The notes under the pieces: model-generated
Database searches by the model: none
What the model was told of the DNA's origin: nothing
The model's input: the letters and a program-made list of their open reading frames with translations, nothing else
Shown here: positions 44,886 to 57,815 of the stretch, in pieces
Position numbering within the stretch: position 1 is the stretch's first letter
Layout: the number at the start of each line of letters is the position of its first letter
Program-made: the position numbers and the translations under genes
From: Saturnia japonica
Taxonomy: Eukaryota > Arthropoda > Insecta > Lepidoptera > Saturniidae
Direction of reading: 5' to 3'
DNA length: 64,000 bases
NCBI GenBank assembly: GCA_033032175.1
Contig: CM065323.1
Span: 3,720,001 to 3,784,000, forward strand

Positions 44886-46175
44886 CACTTGTCTGCAGAT
44901 TTTCAGATTGGTTGACGTCTAAGGATCATACCATGATTTTAAGTATTTTTTTCATCTTACTATTAGTTCAGAGATTAGCGTGTTAAAACACACAAACATA
45001 AGATCTGAGAAGAGTTTTATTATTAGTGTATATAAAGTGTATTAGATATCAGAAAACAAAAAAAGGTATTAAGAAATTCACTCAGACTTTACCCTTAGAA
45101 TCCAATTTGTCAAGAAAACAATATCAAATATACAGAAGAACCGCCAATACCAAGAAAGGCACTGTTGTAAGTTCAAAGATCACAAACAAATTTCAAACAC
45201 AGTTTGGCTTTTAGTGTAGCTGTTTAGACGTATAATACAAAAACTAACATTGTCTCGACACGAAAAACATAAGTAGGGTTTATCTTCTTGCGTCCCAGAA
45301 AGTAATGGATTAGCTAAAAGAAGCGAACTATTTTTTTGTTACTTTAATAATACTGGTAGAACATAAACGGTTATAGACCGATAAATCATTTTCATACTCG
45401 CTCGGCGATAAAAACAATAATATATGTAATCTAATAAACATGTTACGAATAATCCCTAAATAACAAACACACCTACTTTTATTCGGGCTTACTTAGAATT
45501 ACACAAGCTCATTGGTTACCTAAGCTGTAAGTGTAATTCAGGAAATCAAAGCTATAAAAGGTCTAATGGCGAAACAAAATGTGCTACAAACATGTGTATT
45601 GTGTGTAGTTTTACTTGTTCAATTAATAATAATTTATTTGCAACCGAAAAACAAAAACAATATGCCTATATGGACTCCTTGTTAGCTATTTATTACCACC
45701 TAAGTAAAAAAAGATAGAAAGAAATTATTTATGCGTAAATAACAAGACACAGCGATACATATTACATACAAATTTAACACGAAAATAAACAAAAACCTGC
45801 GAATATAACAATACCTAATTAGTATCAACATACTCATAAGGAGATACATATACACAGCATAATAATACACATGAACCAAAGTGCGTCTCGTCATTATGAT
45901 AAGGCGTCCAGCTCAACGTGTGTTGAGGTACCACGGGGCTCTCAGCGTTGAATTTTAAATTGGAACTTGTAGTTAATCACGGTGCATTAGAATACAATAA
46001 CAAAAATGTTGATAATATGTCAAAGTATGTAATTTGATTATTATTAGTCGGACTTTATCCAAATAGCTTAAGTAGTTTTAAGTGAACGGTATCTAAGCGT
46101 AATACTATGTTGACCACGATACAATGCATTTGGTACTCAACAAATAAAAAATTAAAAAACGATCTCAAAATTGAA
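44886..46175. other. No gene recognised
   Basis: Mixed AT-rich sequence; a family tail 'gagattagcgtgttaaaaca' lies at 44972-44991. Short frames at 45026 and 45700 have no domain. Confidence 0.4.
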
Positions 46176-46179
46176 TAGA

Positions 46180-46375
46180 ACAAGACAATTTTAAACAAAA
46201 AGGAAAACCAACTTCAATCATTTTGAAAAGTTCCCTTGTGTATCTTCGAAGTTGAAGGCCCAATGCCAGTGAAATTAAAATGGAAAGACCCTTCAGGTAT
46301 CCCCTATCCAACAAACAAAGAATTATCAAAGTAACCTCCCGTCTTTTGTTGAGATCGGTTAAAACAGATCGGAGG
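46180..46375 (-). repeat. Inverted copy of the 'aaccgatttgatgatt' repeat
   Basis: 'aaaaaggaaaaccaacttca', 'aaagttcccttgtgtatctt', 'atggaaagacccttcaggta', 'cgtcttttgttgagatcgg'. Confidence 0.65.
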
Positions 46376-46549
46376 CGATGACGTCAATAAAAGTTCTAGT
46401 GTGTGCAATACAAAAACGCATTCGAGGTAAATCCTCCTTTAATGTCACCAAAGGTTATGTTCGACGATCGACCCAACTTACGTAGAGGGTCAAATTGATT
46501 TACAATAGTGGAATTTCATTTCGCTTATTTACTTACACGAAATTTATAG

Positions 46550-46660
46550 TGTAACTAGCGAATCGCCCCGGATTCGCAAGGGTGGAATTCGAAAAGTGGT
46601 GCTTTTTTGTTTAAAAAATCATGATTTAGAGTTTATCGCTTTAGTATTGACAGTTCATAA
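46550..46660 (+). repeat. Head of the 'actagcgaatcgcccc' repeat
   Basis: 'taactagcgaatcgccccgg' with 'attcgcaagggtggaattcg'; head similar to 40848. Limits unclear. Confidence 0.45.
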
Positions 46661-46867
46661 ATTCATAATATAATTACGAAAAGTGCGCTTAACTCAAAAC
46701 GCACAATTCAGCATAGTTGCGGAGTGCCGGCCAACCGTTTCGTTGCGAGTGATTTCTTAGATTGCTCGTAATTTTGAATACGTGATATCTTTTATGGTAT
46801 TCATTTAAATGATATAATGTAAAGGATTAAATGCCCAAATTAGCAAATAATATCAATTAAAGACCAA

Positions 46868-47400
46868 AAACATACTCAGAAATACGTAGGAGTATATCTT
46901 GTGCCTGGCAAAGTTACTGGGTGCTTAAAGAGATATTAAAAAGCAAAAACTTTCCTAAGGCAGCCAAGAAAAAAATATTTGGTTCATGTGTTCTGACACG
47001 TATAGGTGTCAAACTTGGGCGCTGTCCCAGAAACATTATATAAAATTGAGAACATGTCACAGAACAATAGAAAGTAGCATGATAGGAGTCACATTAAACA
47101 CGGAAAAAGAGCACAGAAATTAAGGTCAATAACAAAAGTGGAAGATATAATTTAAAAAATCAGGCAATTCAATTGGCAATGAACGGGACACATGAAAAGA
47201 GACAACAAGATAAAATGGACAAAAATTAAATCAGAATGGTATTCTCGGAATGGGAAAAGAAAAAGAGGTAGACAAAAAAAAAGATGGATAGACTACATAA
47301 CAAAAATTGGAGGAACAATATGGCCAAGAAAAGCAAAAGATAGGATAGAGTAGAAGCAACTGGAAGAGGCCTACGTGTCAAGTGACACGCTGACCACTAA
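46868..47400 (+). pseudogene. Non-LTR ORF2 C-terminal region, decayed
   Basis: Plus-strand pieces in shifting frames: EIRRSISCAWQSYWVLKEIL, then SKNFPKAAKKKIFGSCVL, MIGVTLNTEKEHRN, WQWTGHMKRDNKIKWTKI and GKRKRGRQKKRWIDYI, with WKQLEEAYV at the end. This is the ordered thumb and C-terminal pattern of a widespread insect LINE ('EIRRRI..AW..YW.LKEI' to 'W..L.EAYV'). At least four frame breaks or stops. The catalytic RT part is not present upstream. Confidence 0.75.
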
Positions 47401-47455
47401 AAATGGGTTACGTGATGTGTAAATTAAGAAAATTATACTTGTCTTGCCATAAATA

Positions 47456-48667
47456 TTGTTACAAGGAAAAATCTTCTTTTTTTTATTGCATAAACCATTT
47501 ATTACTATAATGTGTGTTAGTTTATACATTTATATAATTACAATAAAAAATATATGAAGCTCATTCTTTAATACAGTCTTTCAAACGTTGAGGCCAGTTA
47601 TCAATGGAAACACGTACTTTCTCCATGGGGAAATTCTTCACTGCCAATCTTATGGATTATTTTAGGGACACCAAATTATCATGGCGTTTAGAGCATGCCA
47701 TACTCTCTAAAACTGACTATAAATTAGAATCCAGCAGATTAAGCTCGGGACTAGATGACGGCCAGTCTTCAGCTCTGATGAAGGCCGAAACGTTCGTTTC
47801 CAACCCGTTGCTAAGTCTTGCTGAAAGGACCATTCTTGGTTATGCAACATGGTGTTGTTAAGAGGCTTAACAACCTTCTCAAGAATCGTATCTTGATACA
47901 CTTGTGCCGACGTTTTGATACCTTTTTCACAAAAATATGGCTCAGTCGCTCCTTGATAGCTAACACCCCACCAAACCATCACTGAAGACGGATAATGTCC
48001 ACGTTGTACTCGGCTGACTAATTGGGAAGCTTCTGTAGAGCTTCGAGCATAAACTCGGTTATTCTGCTTGTTAAAATATTGCTCAATAGTAAAAATGTTC
48101 TTGTCAGTAAATAAAAATTTTCTATGACCTCCTTTTGCGTACCGCTTAAGAAGTTTTTGATTTTACCACCCTATTTATTTTGAAATTATCAGTTAAATAA
48201 TGACCAGTGCCTCTCCTTTAGTCTGCAAGTCCAAAGTCATCTTTTAAAATACGCGACATGGTTCTAGGTGCTATATTCATTTCCCGAGATAAAATCTTTT
48301 GCTTTTAGACAGGATTTCTTCGAATTCTTTCCTTCACTGCTTTGATCACCTTTTTTGTACGAATACTACGTGGACGGCCAGATCTTTTTCTGTCACAAGC
48401 AGAGGAGATTTCATTGTACCTATCAATAGCCCGGTATACAAACATTCGACTAATACCAAAAGGATGTAGAGTTTCAAAAATTGCATTTGTCTCCCTACCT
48501 CCTTTGTGTAATGCTATCACAGCAATTCGGTTCTCTTTATCACCCCACTCTATTTTAATATCACAAAAATATTTAATACCGATTGGCGTGAAAATGAGAA
48601 AACACAATGAATATTCTTATAAGAACAACAGATTCCAAATTCAAATGTTTCTTTTTTATTGTAACAG
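47456..48667 (-). mobile_element. DD37D (maT-like) transposon, 1212 bp, degenerate
   Basis: Candidate ends are 'ttgttacaag' at 47456 and, as reverse complement, 'ctgttacaat' at 48667, both next to TA (47454-47455, 48668-48669). Between them lies a broken minus-strand transposase. The terminal repeats are short and imperfect, so the limits are tentative. The TA duplication fits the IS630/Tc1/mariner superfamily. Confidence 0.7.
47707..48607 (-). pseudogene. maT-like transposase, multiple frameshifts and stops
   Basis: The N-terminal part (48607-48305) has a helix-turn-helix with RMFVYRAIDRYNE and SGRPRSIRTKKVIKAV. The middle part continues through several frames with LKRYAKGGHRK and FTDK, where the residue after the first catalytic Asp is Lys instead of the usual Glu. 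Then come MVWWGVSYQGATEPYFCEKG and SFQQD (second Asp), a small deletion, and a third-Asp region WPSSSPELNLLD in another frame. In intact relatives the last two catalytic residues are about 37 apart (DD37D), which the deletion prevents me from counting here. The enzyme is inactive. Confidence 0.8.
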
Positions 48668-49372
48668 TATTAATGGCCAGATTAAGTAGTTTGTACGTAT
48701 TTAGTATCAGCAAAGAAGGCTTAAATAAAAAAATGCTCAAGTTAACTAACATTTTTATCTGGATAAAGATTAATACTGAATTGGAAAAAATAAGTTCGCA
48801 AATATCCTAATGTTTTTAAATTATTACGTTGAAGATGAAAATGGTTACTGTGAGTCAACCTTAGGAGATAGATATAAGTAATAGCGGACTATTCTCTAGG
48901 CTGTTTGAAAAACTATAATTCTTTAGAAATTTATTTTGATTTATCTCATAAGGTATAGCCAGCGTAAGCCTTGTTTGCGCCCGAAAATAACTTTTTCACG
49001 ACTTCATTACAAAATATTAAATTTTCTCTACTATACAAAAACTTATTTAGAATGTATTGTTTAAGCAACCCATCTGTAAAAAATTCTCTAAATTACAGTA
49101 AAGGCCTTATAAAAATCCACTGCGTGGTTTAGAAGTAAGCGGACATACAGACAGACGCGGATAGCGACTTTAAACTATATATTGATAGTGCCCCTACTGT
49201 TAACCTTGAAAACAAAGCCCGACGTACTTTATTGACTGGAACATAGATAAATTTATACAGACATCAAACACTGAAAAAATAAAGTAAATAGGTACCAAAT
49301 TTTTTCTTTGAATATTTTTTTTCAAGGTAACATTAATTTTTGTTGTAAATAAACGGCTAATTAATTTCTTTA

Positions 49373-50000
49373 ATCTATAATAATATTATAAAGCTGAAAA
49401 GTTTGTTCGTTTGTTTGGTTGAACACGCTAATCTCAAAAACTACTGGTTCGAAAAAAAAAAAAAATGTTTTAGTGTCTGATAGCCCATTTATCGAACATT
49501 ATATTGTTACACCCGTGGGTATTAAAAATGCCGGCATGTTTGACGTGAAGAACATTTATTCGAATTCCACACAGTTACAAATTTCACGAACTCACAACAC
49601 TTATTTATTATACTGTAGTTTCACTTCCTTTTTATCGCTTTATAATTCAAAACTGAACTGCGGTGGCGCCGCGCCTGAGTCGCTTAAATACCTACACTAA
49701 ACGATCGCAGAAAACCCATGAATCATCGCTAACTTTCTTGATGTTTAGTTACTATGCCTACTCGATGACGTAATCGAGGCGATAAGCCCTATACATGTGT
49801 GTGTAAACTGCGATGTTTACACAAACATGCGCCGCGGTTGTTTACGAAGTGAACATTATTTCGAAGTCCTAAGAAGTTTGTAGATGCTTCGAGATATTTC
49901 GGGAACAGGATTTTCTCTATCTTTTTAAAAGGGTTTAAAAATTTGTATGTATTTTTTTTAAACAAGTGAAGCTGTGGGACACAGCTAGTAACATATATAG
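49373..50000 (-). repeat. Complete copy of an 'agctgtg' family repeat, 0.63 kb
   Basis: On the minus strand it opens with 'gttactagctgtgtcccaca' and closes with 'aaacaaacgaacaaactttt' and 'cagctttataatattattat'. The middle differs from other copies and contains 'cgatgacgtaatcgaggcga'. A frame at 49419-49700 is a shadow. Confidence 0.65.
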
Positions 50001-50039
50001 AGCTGTAATAGTTATGGTAACAATAAATCTTCACTAACA

Positions 50040-51670
50040 GAAAACAATATCAAACAATGAGTTAAAAAGCAATTAACGGGTGATCACTAATACTCGATTT
50101 CACGCGTCACGGGTCCCAATCAGAAATGTGGGTATTAATCAAAGTTCGACAGCTGTTCGGTTGACTAATAGTTCTTGGGTTACAAGTTCGATCGCACGAT
50201 GTTAAGATAACCAGTATCTCTACTGAATAATTATACGGAACACTGCATTAAATTACTTCAGTTTTCATGCTGATATAAAAACGCATGTAGGTACTTACAT
50301 ATGTACGCACGTAAGAAGTTATATTAACTCTAAGACTCAAAACAATTACAATTCTAGTAAATAAAAGCTATTTTAGCATGAAGACTTTAATGACAATTGG
50401 GACCTTCTTTATATAAATTTTCTAACGTGTATTTGGTTTTTATTAGCCTTGCAGTTCCCATAACAAGTATTATGTATAAATTTGTGACTGTTTTATGTCG
50501 TATCAATGTACCCTTTTTATTGGTTACTCTCTCAGGTTATAATCTACGGTACACCGAACATTTGGCAACTAAATTCTATAACGTGTATTTTGTCACACTT
50601 AACATTGGCAAAATTGCCTAAATAGGCAGAAACCTAAATAAAAAAAAATTGAACACTTATTTGGATAATACTTGTCAAAAGAAGTCAAGAGGAATAAACA
50701 ACTCCTTTGGCGTAACAAAATAAAAATGTCTTTAAAATTTTATCTCGCGTGTTAACGACATGATGCAGTTAGCAGTGAATGATAATAATTAGAATTCGTT
50801 TTATTTACTTTTTTTAATTGTGTAAAAATAATTGAACGTTGTCTGAATACACTTAATTGATATTTATTTTTTATTAAACCATTTCCATTTCTTTATTTTC
50901 TCGATGACAGCTCCTGTGAAAACTTGAACGAGCGTCTTTTTTTATATTATGTATGTATTCTTTTATAAAAATATGACGTTTACACACGTACAAGTTTATA
51001 CCAGAGTCGGAGAAACTGATAGGGATGGAGCTAAATCGATAAACGTAACACGATAACAGACCCAATATTTTTTTACAAAATGTAAGTAACTAAACTACTG
51101 CCGGATACTATTGTACAAATTTATTAACTAATATTATATTTCATTACAAGATGTTACACGTATTAATTCTTGATTGATAATGCCAACTTCTTCAAAATTT
51201 TCGAAGCTGTTGTAAAATAAGTAGGTGTAGGTAACTCGACAATGAAACTAAATAATTATAACGATAAGTAATCTTTATTTATTTTAATCAAAATCTGATG
51301 AATCGTCACTGTCACTCGATGAGCTCTCCCCAATATTTCGATATTATTTGGTCACAACACTCTACGACTATCAAATTAGAACTGTCATCGAGAAAATAAA
51401 GAAATGGAAATAGTATAATTGAAAAAAAAGTAAAATTAATTTACATTAAAATAAAATAATAAGAAAACTTTAGTTATTTGAAGATGTTTTAAAACCATTA
51501 GAAAGTGCCTCTATTTGTGAACCTCAAATAAATATACAGGTAAGGTACGCAATGTGGTTTTCACGTCGTCGCGTTTCCCTCTGAACTAACGCCAAGTAAT
51601 CCTTTGAGATAGTAATCAACTAGAGGCCTTATAATGAGGTGTGAATTTTAAAATATTTTTCTACTTATTT
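50040..51670. other. No gene recognised
   Basis: AT-rich. Two pieces, about 50890-51060 and 51290-51420, share 'tcgatgacag' and 'tctttattttctc' type blocks in opposite orientation and may be an inverted repeat. No coding evidence. Confidence 0.4.
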
Positions 51671-51674
51671 AAAT

Positions 51675-52308
51675 ATCTATACTAATAATATAAGAAAGCG
51701 GATTTGTTTGTTTAAACACGCTAAGCTCTGAAACTACCGGTCGTATTTGAAAAATTATTTTTGTGTATGATAGTCAGATTCACGAGGAATAGTATAGATT
51801 ATCTAACATTAGGCTACAACTCCCAGCTAGCCTTAAATGTTGATTTTTGTTATGTAAGTCTGAAATGGAAGACTCCCCGAACTGTTTTATCCGCGTGCAC
51901 TGACGTAATGGTTAGTAATACGTAAATACAATGTTCTACAAAAATATTAGACCTTAGTATATCTAAAACAAAGACAGCAATAAAATATGCCCATCTCTTA
52001 TATATAAGTCACAATAAGCTATTTTGTGACAAAAAGTTGAATATTAAAAAGTGATTTATGAGCATTATTTTTAGGCATGGCATAGTAATCCTTACGAACA
52101 AAAGTTACTTCATCATAAAGTCAATTTTATGAAGTAAAACTTTACCCTTTTAAAGCATGTTATTTGGACACATAGTTTAGGCGATAATGACATATTAAAA
52201 TAATTTGTACTTGCAGGCAGTGAGAACACTATTATGATAGGCAACACGTTGGTGGCGTGGGGCAGTGTTTATCGGATATAATTAACACGGATGAAACCGT
52301 GGAGCACT
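51675..52308 (-). repeat. Unbroken inverted copy of the repeat at 1187-3461
   Basis: On the minus strand it runs from 'gtgctccacggtttcatccg' to 'cttatattattagtatagat' without the P-like insertion. At the matching point it reads 'ggctagctgggagttgtagc', which is the empty target site. Confidence 0.85.
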
Positions 52309-52611
52309 TCGATTTTTATAGGCTTTAGCACATGCTCTCAAGTGCAGCTGCTGGAACGCAACTCTACAAATACTTGGCGAGTTATAGATATTATCAAGCA
52401 TACTCAAATACAGAGCGGTTTAAATACAATTCGATAAGTTGTCATTTATTACTTTTTCAAGCCTTCACTTTGCGCTGCTCACCCTTACACTAAGGGTATG
52501 TCGTGAGTCAACAATTTCTGCGCATGGCTATAGCATGAGGTTCTTCAAGCGTAGTAACACACAAATTTTTAAAAACAGTCAACAATATAAAAATAATTTA
52601 TTGAAAATATA

Positions 52612-53215
52612 AAACTAGGTGACCCGTGCAACGTCGCGAGAGAAGAGAGACAGGGTGGGTCGTAGGCACCTATAACAAAATAATTCTAAAGGAGCTGAAA
52701 CTTTCTATATTTTGCTGCAGAGTTATTTAAAACTGTAATATCTCCTAAAATATTCATTGAAATAAAATTTTAAATACTTCTGATGAATAATGTAGGTATT
52801 TATTGCGATAAGGATTAATATCATAATTATGTTTATAAAAACACCTTCGTAAATAATGCATTATTTTAGAATAAATTTTATTACCATAAATAGGTTATAG
52901 TGAGTCAACCTTAAAAGATAGATATATGCTATCGCGGAATTTTTATTAGAACTTTTTAAAAGAAACAATTGCGTCACATGATTGTTGCGTAACTTTAACC
53001 AATTACGCAGCGCACGTAATGGAAGCTCTCAAAAGGAATAAATTTTCCCTGTTTTTGCAATATTTTTCATTTATGCTCGGCTCCTATTGGTCGTGGCATG
53101 ATGTTATATATCCTATAGTCTTCCCAGTTAAATGAGCTATTCAAGACTAAAATAATATTTCATTCGAACTAGCAGTTCCTGAGATTATCGCGTTCAAACC
53201 AACAAACAAACTCTA
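52612..53215 (+). repeat. Dispersed repeat starting 'ctaggtgacccgtgcaacg'
   Basis: Head 'actaggtgacccgtgcaacg' at 52614, tail 'cctgagattatcgcgttcaa' and 'accaacaaacaaactc'. An inner block 'gtgagtcaaccttaaaagat' matches 48850-48872 ('gtgagtcaaccttaggagat'), so another partial copy is at about 48840-49200. Confidence 0.55.
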
Positions 53216-53854
53216 TAGTTGCAGATGATCCAAAATCTGATTTTAGTCTTTAGATTAGACAGATCCTTAACCTGTTAACTATCCTTTGGCATAAAAAAAG
53301 TGATTTGTCTTAGATTTTTAATAGTATTATTTTTCGTCTATTTCGTGTCACAGCGGCATTAACTGTATCTTGGCTTCCTTGATACCATTAACACAAACAA
53401 TAAAATAAGTAAATGAATAGAATCCCGCGAGGGCAATGTAAACACATTAAAAATAAACGTAAAAAAGATTAATGATTCTTACTTTAATTAAATTGGGTCA
53501 ATTAACGAAAAAATATCTGTAGGGGAGGGGGTAGATAATGAAGATCTTGTCGATACTGGATAATAATGGAAACATTTTTAATTACATGAAGGTTTGTCAT
53601 ATTAATAAATATGTTGTACATGTCTGTACATGTATTTTTAGTTTTGTATCCCAGACAGTCGTCTATTATAAAGAAGGCTGCTTACGAATATAACAGTTTA
53701 TGAAAATTTGTACACCGGAAGTGTATGCAATTCTAAAATAATGTCTCATAGTATTAATAATAGTTTAAGAAATCGTAAAACAAAGTTAATTCTTAACCAT
53801 ATTATATACATCTATGGTCTTAACCGATTTTGATGAAATTTTTACACGAAAATT

Positions 53855-54430
53855 ATGTACTTCCAGCGGTGTGCCCGCGGCTCCGCATGCGTTTTTTACT
53901 ACGCCGTAGTTATTTACATTCCGTAATTCTATTTTTACCCATATTATTGACAATTCATACGTCGTATCAATTGAAGAAAGTCATGTATTTCCTGTGTACA
54001 ATTTTAATCAAAATAGGTTGAAAATGATTATTCTATTCTACGAATTCTAATACATTATTAACGATTCTTATAGCCTCTCAATTATGGTATGATGTTTGCT
54101 TCCCGTCTACAAAATTTAATCAGAATCGATTGAGAATTTATGTAAATTTAATTTTTTGAACTTCTTTTTTTGTTTCTAGAAGTAATATTGTCAATTCTTG
54201 AAGCCCATCAATTATGTAAAAAAATTCATCAAAATCGGTAAATTAATGAAATTTACAATTTCTGGAAATTCTTTTTTACAATTCCTAAAAGTATTATTGA
54301 AAACTCTCATAGCTTATCATTCATGGGATGACTTATTCTTCGCGTTTATAAAATTTCATCAAAACTGGCCAAGAATTAAAGAAAATAGATTTTTTTGGAA
54401 ATATTTTTTCTACGATTTCTACAAGTAATT
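53855..54430 (+). repeat. Diverged tandem array, four units of 108-135 bp, after a repeat head
   Basis: Starts with the family head 'gcggtgtgcccgcggctccg' at 53868. Units begin at about 53943, 54054, 54185 and 54293, each with 'attattga-aattc' and a later 'acaaaatttaatca-aat-g' block. Units are only partly alike. Short plus-strand frames here are shadows. Confidence 0.6.
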
Positions 54431-56320
54431 TTTTGTTTTTTTTTTCTATTCTATCAATTGACCAATGACATAAGCATCCCGTGTACAACATTTTTGAGTT
54501 AAATCCGGACTGCTAATCTCCAACAAAGGATCTTTTTTACGAATTCGGTTCCCTTAACCGTATCGCAAAGAGATATTTATGCAGGCAGGGATGACAGCGG
54601 CAACAGCGTATAAATTGATGATCTATCGGTGGTCACCGTTTTCTATCGATTATATAACGCTATCCATCAAAGATAGTGCCGTCAAAAAAAAGACACTGCA
54701 AGAAGAGGAAAATAGCGATTGTCGATGGAACCTCTTATAAATTCGCCATTGGTAAATAATACTGTACTCACAATTTAATAAATTTGAATTTTATTACTGA
54801 TCGAGTGCTAAAAAGGAGCATGTTTTTGCATAAAAGCAAATTTCATAATAGAACAGCGCGTTAAGCTGCACTAATAACGTTGCTCTTAATTAAGTTTCTT
54901 TGTAAAAGGGAGTGGACTAGCAACACCCAATTTAATTAGAACGGTTCGGGCAGAGACGTATTAGTAAATTTTTGGGTCCCATTTAAAATAATTTTAGTAT
55001 TGTATTATATATTGAGAGAGATCAGGAAACCAATTATCAGAACATAGAAGAACAGTAGGAACACGGAGACAAGGATGGTACACGGTCTTAATGCTGTCGT
55101 AATGGAGAAGATGCTATCATTCCAGTATAGGATAGATATAATAGAACATGCTATGCAACAGTGCTTACTTTTCATATGAAATGAAAAATAACTTCACATA
55201 ATATGTTACTTGTAATTTTGAACTTGTGTGGCTGCAATTTATCAATGTTACGAAAATAAATGAAACTATGATAATTTACTGAATTAAATTTTTATCATTG
55301 CTATATTTCAGATGGGATGAAAAATAAATTGCTATCAATTGTGCATTAATTTGTTATCTATGCTTTGTTTGATGTGGTATGAAAAATCATTAGGTGTTTG
55401 AAAATACGAATTTGTGCTATTTTGAGGGGTAAAAAGCTTACTTACGTGAAAAAAAAACGAAGAAGGTGTTTTACAATTTTGTCGGCGGTCAGATGAAAAA
55501 AGGCAATCGCATGATTTTGAGAAATTTATTGTATGGAGTCAAAGAAAGGTTCCATTTGCAATATTTAGCAGTTTTTCACTAATCGCATGTGAAATCGCAG
55601 TGTTAAAAACCTAATATCACTGTTATACATTTTATTTAAATAGTAGTAATTTCTATGCTTAAACAGTTATAACCAGATTAGTGATAGATAGATGAATGAT
55701 AAGGACATATTTGATACATTTTTTGAAATATAGTTATAAATCAAAAACGTTTGATACTACAAACGTCTAATATACTAACATACATGGTGACTCAATTAAA
55801 TTCAACCTCATGACCTAGGGGTTCTATGTAAATCCCTGAATACATGCCTGCTGGTAGATCAACTTTCGCGAAAACTGATCTCACGATATTAGGTGGCGTA
55901 TTAAACTTTATTGGAAACTTCAGCGCTGCGTAATTACTCAAGCGCTTTTATGGTAAGCGTAAATAGCGCTAAGTTTCGCGTGACAAGAATATTTTATGAG
56001 TAAACCGATTTAATGATTCTCGGAAGCTACGACTCAACTTGATAGCTTTAATAAAGTAACTTTACAAAATATTAAGTTCAAAAATTAGGTATGTCAAACG
56101 CGTAGACACCGCATAGAACGACAAGATTTCGTATACTACACCGAATCTTAATTTTGCCTGCCCGACTGGGTTGCGTCTACCTTACATGTGGCAGAATACG
56201 ATTATTTACAATTATTTAGATTTTTATATTGACTTCCGGTACTATCAGTTGACCAATGACAAGCTGTTTTGACAAGCAAGCCGTCGCATAAATAGGTTCG
56301 TAGGATTCTCAACAGATCCA
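54431..56320. other. No gene recognised
   Basis: AT-rich. Nothing in the short frames has a domain. 55790-55990 is slightly richer in GC but has no coding pattern. Confidence 0.4.
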
Positions 56321-56325
56321 TGTTC

Positions 56326-56397
56326 AGTGAAGTTGTAAAAGCCGCAGCGGCTTCAGGGCCTCTAAGGCTAACAGTATAGTCGGTTTAAAAAAAAAAA
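56326..56397 (+). mobile_element. 72-bp 3' end of the Jockey-type family, A tail
   Basis: 'ttcagtgaagttgtaaaagc', 'cgcagcggcttcagggcctc' and 'taaggctaacagtatagtcg', then 12 A. Flanks 'tctcaacagatc' (left) and 'tctcgacagatc' (right) look like a 12-bp target duplication with one mismatch. Confidence 0.8.
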
Positions 56398-56519
56398 ATC
56401 TCGACAGATCAGAAGTTGTCCAGTCGCGGACGCAGCACGACAGTGCGCTGAACTGTCTACACAGTTTATTATTCTCTCCCACATACATATAGTAAAAAGT
56501 CTTGTAGTAATAGTGATCC

Positions 56520-56600
56520 AAGCCACGGCGAAGCTGTAAAATCCGTCATGTCATAGGTTTTTTCAGGGCCCCTAAGGGTAACAGAATAAACAGTTAGAAA
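56520..56600 (+). mobile_element. Second short 3' end of the Jockey-type family
   Basis: 'cggcgaagctgtaaaatccg', then 'cagggcccctaagggtaaca' and an A-rich end. It lies 120 bp after the previous copy, in the same orientation. Diverged and with an internal change. Confidence 0.7.
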
Positions 56601-56609
56601 AAAATATAT

Positions 56610-57810
56610 TTGGGATCAACCGAGGCATGTCTAGTATCTATTTGTGCATGTATTTGTTTTATGATAACGGCGACTGGCGATCCATTATTATTCTCTCGCT
56701 GGTCGCTATGCCATGAGACACAGTTACGTCACTTTGGCCTGTGTAAATTTCTATTGTCTAAAGTGACTGATGTAGGTCAGGATTCGGGATTCATAATTAG
56801 GAAATAATATTCAGAAAAAGAAATGTGTGCTTAAGAACACAGGACAGAAGTGAAAACTTTCATCAAGGCGAGTTCAACAATTAGTCCCCTCGAGCCGACT
56901 TTTCCCGAAAGAGCGTGACGGCTGAGTCTTATTTAATAGGTACCCACAAAATAAAGTACTCAGAGCGCCTAAAGAAATTTTCAATTCATTAATAATTTGT
57001 CCACTAGAATGTCAGAATAAATAAAGCAAGCATTACAAAATAAAGATATAGAAAAAGTCGGAATGGAATGTAGCAAGAAATTAGACTCGCCGGTTGAAAG
57101 TCTGGCGCTCGGCATTATTAATCTTCTATGTTATTTATGTGTTCCGGCAGCCGCACTCGAGAGCCAATGCCCTCTAGACTTACTTAGCGGGTTACCATCT
57201 TTGACCACGCCATTTAAAATTATGATTAAGCATCTAGGTTAAATAAATTTTAAATTGCATCTATACAATAATAAAATTGAAGTGTCTGTTTGTAAAGTCA
57301 AAATAGCAGGTTTTTTTTATTAAATGCTTATGAAAGTATATACGGTCTGTTTGTTTGTTTGTTCCGGCTAATCTCCAAAACAGTTCAACGTATTTTGACG
57401 GGATTTTCACTAGCGGATAGTTGATATTACAAGGAGTAACTTAAGGCTACTTTTATTTTAGAAAAAGAAAATTAAAAAAACTTACACTGAGTAAACCATA
57501 AGAGCTATATTTGAACAATTATTTTTGAATTTATAGCTTAATTTATTGAGGTGCAATCATTGGCAGCCGGTTTTTAGAAGCGCAAACTGTAGGGCGCGTG
57601 TTAGCATGTAAACCAATTCGAGCTTATACGCGCAAAAAAGCGCTACTCTGAAACCACTCGACGTGGATCATCATACACATGAAGTATTTTTCGCGATGTC
57701 GGCGATTTTTTATTTTTTTCAAATAACTGAATATAATTTCGAATTGTGGTGCACTTTTACCCCATTTATTAAGTCTTAGCAATAATAAGTACTTGTATAA
57801 CAAACGTAAT
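56610..57810. other. No gene recognised
   Basis: A repeat fragment is present at 57340-57420 ('gtttgtttgttccggctaat' then 'ctccaaaacag', start or end of a dispersed family). Otherwise unassigned. Confidence 0.4.
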
Positions 57811-57815
57811 CGTAG

